Positions 45,454 through 49,968 of a stretch of DNA of 49,968 nucleotides are shown here, in pieces. This DNA comes from Streptomyces sp. G-G2. Lineage in GTDB: Bacteria; Actinomycetota; Actinomycetes; Streptomycetales; Streptomycetaceae. The position numbers were made by a program, and so were the translations under genes. The stretch covers positions 1 to 49,968 of the forward strand of contig NZ_JASISO010000055.1 in NCBI RefSeq assembly GCF_030063135.1. Direction: 5' to 3'. The notes below the pieces were generated by a model. It was not told the DNA's origin. It worked only from the letters and a program-made list of their open reading frames with translations, and did no database searches. The stretch's first letter is position 1. Each line of letters begins with the position of its first letter.

Positions 45454-46533
45454 ATGTCCGAATCCGAGCTGGACCTCACCCTGGACGCTGCCGAGCTGAC
45501 CGCCCGGCTCGTCGACATCCCTTCCGTGAGCGGCGACGAGAAGGTACTGGCCGACCTCGTCGAACACGCCCTGCGCGGTCTCCCGCACCTCACCGTCGAC
45601 CGCTTCGGCAACAACGTCGTGGCCCGCACGAGCCTCGGCCGCGCCGAGCGCGTCGTCCTCGCCGGACACCTCGACACCGTGCCGATCGCCGACAACGTCC
45701 CCTCGCGGCTGGACGACAGCGGGGTCCTCTGGGGCTGCGGCACCACCGACATGAAGTCGGGAGTCGCCGTCCAACTGCGGATCGCGGCCACCGTCCCCGA
45801 GCCGAACCGGGACCTCACCTTCGTCTTCTACGACCAGGAGGAGGTGGCCTCCGACCTCAACGGCCTGGGCAAGGTCGCCGAGGCCCACCCCGACTGGCTG
45901 ACCGGCGACTTCGCGGTCCTGCTCGAACCCTCCAACGCCGAGGTCGAGGGCGGCTGCCAGGGCACCCTGCGGGTCCTGCTGCGCACCTCCGGCGAACGCG
46001 CCCACTCCGCGCGCAGCTGGATGGGGTCCAACGCGATCCACAGCGTCGGACCGGTCCTCGCGAAGCTGGCGGCGTACGAGCCGCGCCGGCCCGTCATCGA
46101 CGGCCTGGAGTACCACGAGGGCCTCAACGCCGTCCGGATCGAGGGCGGCGTCGCCAACAACGTCATCCCCGACGCCTGCACGGTGACGGTCAACTTCCGC
46201 TACGCCCCCGACCGTAGCGAGGCCGACGCGCTCGCCCACGTCCGCGAGGTCTTCGCGGACTGCGACATCGCCGAGTTCATCGTCGACGACAGCTCCGGCG
46301 GCGCCCTCCCGGGCCTCGGCCACCCCGCCGCCGCGGCCTTCATGGAGGCGGTCGGCGGCCGCGCCATGCCGAAGTTCGGCTGGACCGACGTCGCGCGCTT
46401 CAGCTCGCTGGGCGTACCGGCCGTCAACTACGGCCCGGGAGACGCCCTGCTGGCCCACAAGGTGGACGAGCGGGTCGAGACGAAGGCGATCCTGCACTGC
46501 GAGGAACGACTCCGCGCCTGGCTGACCTCCTGA
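45454..46533 (+). CDS. dapE: Succinyl-diaminopimelate desuccinylase DapE
   Basis: A 359-residue di-zinc M20 peptidase-family enzyme that releases LL-diaminopimelate from its N-succinyl form, for lysine and cell-wall synthesis. Metal and active-site motifs are VLAGHLDTVP, WGCGTTDMKSG, FYDQEEV (catalytic Glu), LLEPSNAEVEGGCQG and the late NYGPGDALLAHKVDE with the last His ligand. The dimerisation lid domain (SGERAHSARSWMGSNAIHSV) is intact. Length is normal for the actinobacterial type. It pairs in pathway with dapC at 42324. Confidence 0.95.
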   Translation: MSESELDLTLDAAELTARLVDIPSVSGDEKVLADLVEHALRGLPHLTVDRFGNNVVARTSLGRAERVVLAGHLDTVPIADNVPSRLDDSGVLWGCGTTDMKSGVAVQLRIAATVPEPNRDLTFVFYDQEEVASDLNGLGKVAEAHPDWLTGDFAVLLEPSNAEVEGGCQGTLRVLLRTSGERAHSARSWMGSNAIHSVGPVLAKLAAYEPRRPVIDGLEYHEGLNAVRIEGGVANNVIPDACTVTVNFRYAPDRSEADALAHVREVFADCDIAEFIVDDSSGGALPGLGHPAAAAFMEAVGGRAMPKFGWTDVARFSSLGVPAVNYGPGDALLAHKVDERVETKAILHCEERLRAWLTS

Positions 46534-46598
46534 ATTCCGCTTCTCGTCACCTTTGTGCGCCTACCCTGATCCGAACGATCAGCAGGAGGGAGCACATC

Positions 46599-47357
46599 AT
46601 GGGCAACCCTGAAGGCGGCCGGAGGAAGCCGGCGGAGCAGCAGCTGGGCCCCGTACTGCGACGACGCGACCAGGTCAAGGGCGGCAGTACGACGGACCAG
46701 CGGCTGCTGGACACCACCGCCGGGCCCTCCGAGTGGGTGCACACGGACCCCTGGCGGGTCCTGCGCATCCAGTCGGAGTTCATCGAGGGCTTCGGCACGC
46801 TCGCGGAGCTGCCGCCCGCGATCAGCGTGTTCGGCTCGGCGCGCACGCCCGTGGACTCGCCGGAGTACGAGGCGGGCGTGGAAATCGGCCGGGCCCTGGT
46901 CGACGCGGGCTTCGCGGTCATCACCGGCGGCGGCCCGGGCGCGATGGAAGCGGCCAACAAGGGTGCGCGCGAGGGCAACGGGCTCTCGGTCGGCCTCGGC
47001 ATCGAGCTGCCCTTCGAACAGGGGCTCAACCAGCACGTCGACCTCGGGCTCAACTTCCGCTACTTCTTCGTCCGCAAGACCATGTTCGTCAAGTACAGCC
47101 AGGGCTTCGTGGTCCTGCCGGGCGGCCTGGGCACGCTGGACGAGCTGTTCGAGGCGCTGACGCTGGTGCAGACGCAGAAGATCACCCGCTTCCCGATCGT
47201 GCTGTTCGGCACGGCGTACTGGAGCGGTCTGGTCGACTGGCTGAAGAACACGGTGATCGCGCAGGGCAAGGCCTCGGAGAAGGACCTGTACCTCTTCCAC
47301 GTCACGGACGACGTGCAGGAGGCGATCGCCCTGGTGACGAAGGAAGTCGGCAAGTAG
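46599..47357 (+). CDS. LOG-family protein (TIGR00730)
   Basis: A 252-residue Rossmann-fold protein. Signature motifs are AISVFGSARTP, VITGGGPGAMEAANKGA and VVLPGGLGTLDELFEAL (PGGxGTxxE, phosphate/catalytic site). The family includes cytokinin-activating phosphoribohydrolases and other nucleotide 5'-monophosphate hydrolases. About 70 N-terminal residues, including the charged GRRKPAEQQLGPVLRRRDQV, are extra compared with short LOG proteins. GGAGGG precedes the ATG. It stands after dapE with a 65-bp gap. Confidence 0.92.
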   Translation: MGNPEGGRRKPAEQQLGPVLRRRDQVKGGSTTDQRLLDTTAGPSEWVHTDPWRVLRIQSEFIEGFGTLAELPPAISVFGSARTPVDSPEYEAGVEIGRALVDAGFAVITGGGPGAMEAANKGAREGNGLSVGLGIELPFEQGLNQHVDLGLNFRYFFVRKTMFVKYSQGFVVLPGGLGTLDELFEALTLVQTQKITRFPIVLFGTAYWSGLVDWLKNTVIAQGKASEKDLYLFHVTDDVQEAIALVTKEVGK

Positions 47358-47362
47358 CCCGC

Positions 47363-47398
47363 CCCGGCGGGGGCCCGCCCCGCGCGGCCCCCGCCGGG
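47363..47398 (+). terminator. Terminator after the LOG-family gene
   Basis: CCCGGCGGGGGCC (47363-47375) and GGCCCCCGCCGGG (47386-47398) form a perfect 13-bp stem with a 10-nt loop, 5 bp past the stop. Confidence 0.85.
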
Positions 47399-47420
47399 CT
47401 CCGCCTCCGAGGTCGGGCCG

Positions 47421-47466
47421 GGCCGCGGCGGGCGACGGCGGGCGGTGGCCCTGGACGGACGCCACC
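47421..47466 (-). pseudogene. Duplicated fragment of the 3' end of the folP-like gene
   Basis: Bases 47421-47466 repeat 47584-47633, the last codons of the adjacent folP-like gene on the minus strand. They differ only by a missing 4 bp (GGGC) and one C/T change. The copy is not attached to any gene and its frame is shifted by the 4-bp loss, so it is a remnant. The intervening 117 bp shows nothing I recognise. Confidence 0.8.
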
Positions 47467-47575
47467 TTGGCCTCTTCTTGACGCCGCTCTCGCGTGGATC
47501 GGCGCGGGGCGCCTCTCCGGCTTCGAGTGGCTGCGTCGGCCTCCGGCCGTCGGGCTGGTGGCCTTGGTCGTCGTC

Positions 47576-48436
47576 TCAGGCCAGGCCGCGGCGGGCGACG
47601 GCGGGCGGGCGGTGGCCCTGGATGGACGCCACCATGTCCAGGATCTGCTTGGTCTCCGCGACCTCGTGGACGCGGTAGACCTGGGCGCCCAGCCAGGCCG
47701 AGACCGCCGTCGTGGCGAGGGTGCCCAGGAGCCGTTCCTTGACCGGCTTGTCCAGGGTCTCGCCCACGAAGTCCTTGTTGGACAGGGACACCAGCACCGG
47801 CCAGCCGGTCTCCGTCATCTCCCCGAGCCGCCGCGTGGCCTCCAGGGAGTGCCGGGTGTTCTTGCCGAAGTCGTGGCCCGGGTCGATCATCACCGACTCC
47901 CGCGGCACGCCCAGCGCGACGGCCCGCTCCGCGAGGCCCACCGTGACCCGCAGGATGTCCGCCATCACGTCGTCGTACGCGATCCGGTGCGGCCGGGTAC
48001 GCGGCTCCACGCCCCCGGCGTGCGTGCACACCAGCCCCGCTCCGTGGCGCGCGGCGACCTCGGCGAGCTTCGGGTCGACCCCGCCCCACGCGTCGTTCAG
48101 CACGTCCGCCCCGGCCTCGCACACGGCCTCGCCGACCTCGTGCCGCCAGGTGTCCACGCTGATCACCACGTCTGGGTGCCGCCGCCGCACCTCGGCCACG
48201 AAACCGACCGTACGACGGGCCTCCTCGACCGCGTCCACGTGCTCGCCCGGGCCCGCTTTGACCCCGCCGATGTCGATGATCGCCGCGCCCTCGGCCACCG
48301 CCCGCTCCACGCGCTCCAGCGCGGGCTCGTCGCGGAAGGTGGCGCCCTGGTCGTAGAACGAGTCCGGGGTCCGGTTCACGATCGCCATGATGACCGGCTC
48401 GTGGGTGTCGAACTCGCGCTTGCCCAGTCGCAGCAT
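47576..48436 (-). CDS. Dihydropteroate synthase homologue of the FolP2 type
   Basis: A 286-residue TIM-barrel protein of the pterin-binding family. Family landmarks are MAIVNRTPDSFYDQGATF, IIDIGGVKAGPG, VISVDTWRHEV, GADVLNDAWGG, SVMIDPGHDFGKNTRHSLEA and ASIQGHRPP. True FolP enzymes have NVTPDSF in the first loop and GGESTRPG in the second. Here these are NRTPDSF and GGVKAGPG, so the loops that bind pterin and p-aminobenzoate are altered. Mycobacterial FolP2 shows the same kind of change and is reported not to replace FolP1. I therefore expect a different substrate or a non-folate role. GGAGGA precedes the ATG. Confidence 0.88.
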   Translation of the reverse strand: MLRLGKREFDTHEPVIMAIVNRTPDSFYDQGATFRDEPALERVERAVAEGAAIIDIGGVKAGPGEHVDAVEEARRTVGFVAEVRRRHPDVVISVDTWRHEVGEAVCEAGADVLNDAWGGVDPKLAEVAARHGAGLVCTHAGGVEPRTRPHRIAYDDVMADILRVTVGLAERAVALGVPRESVMIDPGHDFGKNTRHSLEATRRLGEMTETGWPVLVSLSNKDFVGETLDKPVKERLLGTLATTAVSAWLGAQVYRVHEVAETKQILDMVASIQGHRPPAVARRGLA

Positions 48437-48547
48437 CCCGTGTTTCCTCCTCCGGCGGCCCTCGCCGCCCCGCCTGCGACCTTAACCGTCGTGGGCTCAT
48501 GGCACGATCGACCTCGTGGTGGCCGCAGTCTCTCAGGGGAGTTGATC

Positions 48548-48880
48548 GTGTTCTGGTTCTTGCTGATCGCGCTGGTCGTGGTCGTCGCCGGGGTCACCCT
48601 CGCGGTGGTCGGCGGCGGTACCGAGGCGGTACTGCCGGATGTGGACCCCGAGATCGTGGCCGACGGCCTGCCGGAGACCCGGCCCGTGCTGCGGGCGGAC
48701 ATCGAGGCGCTGCGGCTGCCGGTGGCCGCGCGGGGGTACCGGATGGCCGAGGTGGACGACGTACTGACGCGCCTCGGCGCGGAGCTGGCCGAGCGGGACG
48801 CGCGGATCGCGGAGCTGGAGGCGGCGCGGGTCCGTCAGGGCGCCCCGGCGGGCCCCGACCTCACGAAGGACGACCGGTGA
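48548..48880 (+). CDS. Small membrane protein with DivIVA-like domain
   Basis: A 110-residue protein. Residues 1-22 (VFWFLLIALVVVVAGVTLAV) form one membrane helix. Residues about 50-90 (EALRLPVAARGYRMAEVDDV, then LTRLGAELAERDARIAELEA) match the DivIVA N-terminal pattern GYRMAEVDDVL followed by a coiled coil. DivIVA-domain proteins organise polar growth and division in actinobacteria; this short, membrane-tethered form is of unknown role. The GTG at 48548 has GGGGAG 6 nt upstream. Its stop overlaps tag by 4 bp (GTGA). Confidence 0.85.
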   Translation: MFWFLLIALVVVVAGVTLAVVGGGTEAVLPDVDPEIVADGLPETRPVLRADIEALRLPVAARGYRMAEVDDVLTRLGAELAERDARIAELEAARVRQGAPAGPDLTKDDR

Positions 48881-49464
48881 CCCCTGTGGCGGGCGCGGCC
48901 GTCGCGGGCCCGGACGGGGGCCTGCGGTGCCCGTGGGCGCTGTCCACCGAGGACTACGTGACCTACCACGACACGGAGTGGGGCCGTCCGGTCCACGGGG
49001 ACGATGCGCTGTACGAGCGGCTCTGCCTGGAGGCCTTCCAGTCGGGGCTGTCCTGGCTGACGATCCTGCGGCGACGGGAGGGCTTCCGGGCGGCCTTCTC
49101 GGGCTTCGAGATCGCCAAGGTCGCGGCGTACGGCGAGGCGGACGCGGAGCGGCTGATGGCCGATCCGGGGATCATCCGGAACCGGGCCAAGATCACGGCG
49201 ACGCTCGCCAACGCGAAGGTGCTGGCGGGGTGGGGCGCGGGGGAGCTGGACGAGCTGATCTGGTCCCACGCGCCGGAGGAGCCGGTGCCGGTGCCGGTGT
49301 CGACGACGCAGGTGCCGGCGGTGACGGCGGAGTCGGTGGCGTTGGCGAAGGCCCTGAAGAAGGCCGGCATCCGTTTCGTCGGCCCGACGACGGCGTACGC
49401 CCTGATGCAGGCGTGCGGCCTGGTGAACGACCACCTGTCGACCTGCGTCTCCCGCCACCCCTGA
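48877..49464 (+). CDS. tag: DNA-3-methyladenine glycosylase I
   Basis: A 195-residue base-excision repair enzyme that removes 3-methyladenine from DNA. Zinc ligands are visible: Cys in RCPWALS, His in YHDTEWGRPVHGD, and His and Cys in VNDHLSTCVSRHP. The helix-hairpin-helix region and substrate pocket (FQSGLSWLTILRRREGFRAA, GIIRNRAKI, VGPTTAYALMQACG) are complete. It starts in the stop of the DivIVA-like gene and is thus co-translated with it. Confidence 0.95.
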   Translation: MTPVAGAAVAGPDGGLRCPWALSTEDYVTYHDTEWGRPVHGDDALYERLCLEAFQSGLSWLTILRRREGFRAAFSGFEIAKVAAYGEADAERLMADPGIIRNRAKITATLANAKVLAGWGAGELDELIWSHAPEEPVPVPVSTTQVPAVTAESVALAKALKKAGIRFVGPTTAYALMQACGLVNDHLSTCVSRHP

Positions 49465-49595
49465 CCCCACCCGGCCCCCCGGGGCCCGCCCGGCCCCTCT
49501 GGCCCCACCGGGGCCCGCCCAGCCCCGCCTGGGGCAACCCCAGCCCCGGCACACCCCCCCGCGGGGCCGACGTGCCGCGCCTGCAGGGCGGTGCG

Positions 49596-49821
49596 TGCCT
49601 CCGGCGGGCCCTCAATCGCCGGGCGGGCTGGATTTGGCCCGGGCGGGCCCTGCCCCGGGACAATCCAGCCTCGCCGGCGTTTGAGGCGCCCCCGGAGGGC
49701 CCACAAGTGGCAGCTGCCGGGCATCGCTTGCCTCCGGCGGGCCCTCAATCGCCGGGCGGGCTGGATCTGCCCGCCCGGGCGCTGACGCGTGGGCTGGATG
49801 TGGCCCGGGCGGGCCCTGCCG
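49596..49821. repeat. Dispersed-type repeats in the 413-bp gap after tag
   Basis: A sequence of about 37 bp beginning TGCCTCCGGCGGGCCCTCAA occurs at 49596-49633 and again at 49730-49766. Between them, AATCCAGCCTCGCCGGCGTT then TGAGG (about 49663-49687) forms an inverted repeat with the first copy. A GTGGCCCGGGCGGGCCCTGC segment near 49800 repeats 49634-49656 with slight change. The gap 49465-49877 has no gene. Such CTCAATCGCCGG...GGCTGGAT elements are, from memory, scattered through Streptomyces intergenic regions. Confidence 0.7.
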
Positions 49822-49834
49822 GGCGGGACGTCTT

Positions 49835-49872
49835 ACGACACGCCCTAGATGAATGAGTCCAAGGGGTGTCGT
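49835..49872. terminator. Stem-loop at the insertion-sequence end
   Basis: ACGACACGCCC (49835-49845) pairs with GGGGTGTCGT (49863-49872), with one mismatch or bulge, just beyond the transposase stop codon. It may be the transposase terminator or include the terminal inverted repeat. I could not fix the exact element end, which lies around 49825-49860. Confidence 0.45.
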
Positions 49873-49877
49873 TGCGG

Positions 49878-49968
49878 TCAGTGGTCGTAGGCGATCAGTG
49901 ACCGCTTGACCGGCTGCCCAGTCTTGTCGTTGTGCCAGATCGCCGCCGTGAGTGCGAGGATCCGGCAC
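49878..49968 (-). CDS. Transposase C-terminal end, probably IS982 family (cut by window edge)
   Basis: On the minus strand the last 30 codons read ...RILALTAAI then WHNDKTGQPVKRSLIAYDH and a TGA stop at 49880-49878. I recognise this as the C terminus common to a family of Streptomyces transposases that I place in IS982. The catalytic region lies outside the window, so intactness cannot be judged. The frame is short; identification rests on this tail alone. Confidence 0.65.
   Translation of the reverse strand, partial: CRILALTAAIWHNDKTGQPVKRSLIAYDH

Noticed and set aside
1..49968. CRISPR array, tRNA or rRNA genes, prophage or biosynthetic gene cluster
   Set aside because: No regularly spaced repeats, no cloverleaf or rRNA-like sequence, and no phage structural, polyketide or nonribosomal peptide genes were seen.

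Overview
The window is chromosomal DNA from a high-GC actinomycete, almost certainly a Streptomyces. The reasons are the strong G/C bias at third codon positions, the many GTG and TTG starts, a single TTA codon in about 50 kb, leaderless-type promoters, and the gene content (mycothiol deacetylase, tandem oligopeptide importers, a SpoIIE-type phosphatase with an RsbW-like kinase, mycobacterial-type succinate dehydrogenase). From memory, not from a search, the order typA, two opp/bldK-like operons, mshB, fdxA, dapC, dapE, LOG-family, folP-like, tag matches the region around SCO5105-SCO5143 of S. coelicolor. It is mostly core chromosome, with an insertion sequence entering at the far right edge.

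Layout. 1-6.4 kb: end of a DUF4190/septum-formation-type membrane protein, a GntR regulator, a small SPOR protein, a NUDIX hydrolase, an RsbW-like ATPase with a TTA codon near its start, and a large PAS-PAS-GAF-PP2C-HATPase protein. 6.6-9.4 kb (minus): PspA and a large TPM-domain membrane protein, probably one envelope-stress unit. 9.5-13.4 kb (minus): a succinate dehydrogenase/fumarate reductase operon (small protein, membrane anchor, flavoprotein, iron-sulfur protein). 13.8-18.5 kb: an unusually long peptide-binding lipoprotein, then TypA/BipA.

18.9-31.8 kb: two complete five-gene oligopeptide ABC operons in the same order (lipoprotein, two permeases, two ATPases), separated by a double-GNAT acetyltransferase. 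The first is in the expected position of bldK. The two operons share a 286-bp stretch with no difference that I could see inside their last ATPase genes, which points to recent gene conversion. Each has a hairpin between the binding-protein gene and the first permease gene.

32.2-36.2 kb: a small membrane protein, mshB, its membrane-protein neighbour, and a VanW/YoaR-like cell-wall protein with a 400-residue Pro/Gly/Gln-rich arm. 36.3-39.8 kb: a tightly coupled ABC-2 exporter plus two-component system, with a nested palindrome upstream that is a good operator candidate. 40-41.7 kb (minus): a SirB1/transglutaminase-like protein and an Rv0428c-like SH3-GNAT protein. 41.9-49.5 kb: 7Fe ferredoxin, dapC, a secreted Ala/Pro/Gly repeat protein, a lytic-transglycosylase-like membrane protein, dapE, a LOG-family protein, a FolP2-type dihydropteroate synthase homologue, a DivIVA-like small membrane protein and DNA-3-methyladenine glycosylase I. 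The last 500 bp hold dispersed Streptomyces-type repeats and the 3' end of a transposase, probably IS982 family.

I see no tRNA, rRNA, CRISPR array, prophage or classical biosynthetic cluster. Most of the novelty is structural: gene conversion, nested palindromes, 15-bp tandem repeats, a duplicated gene tail and leaderless promoters. I do not see a wholly new system.
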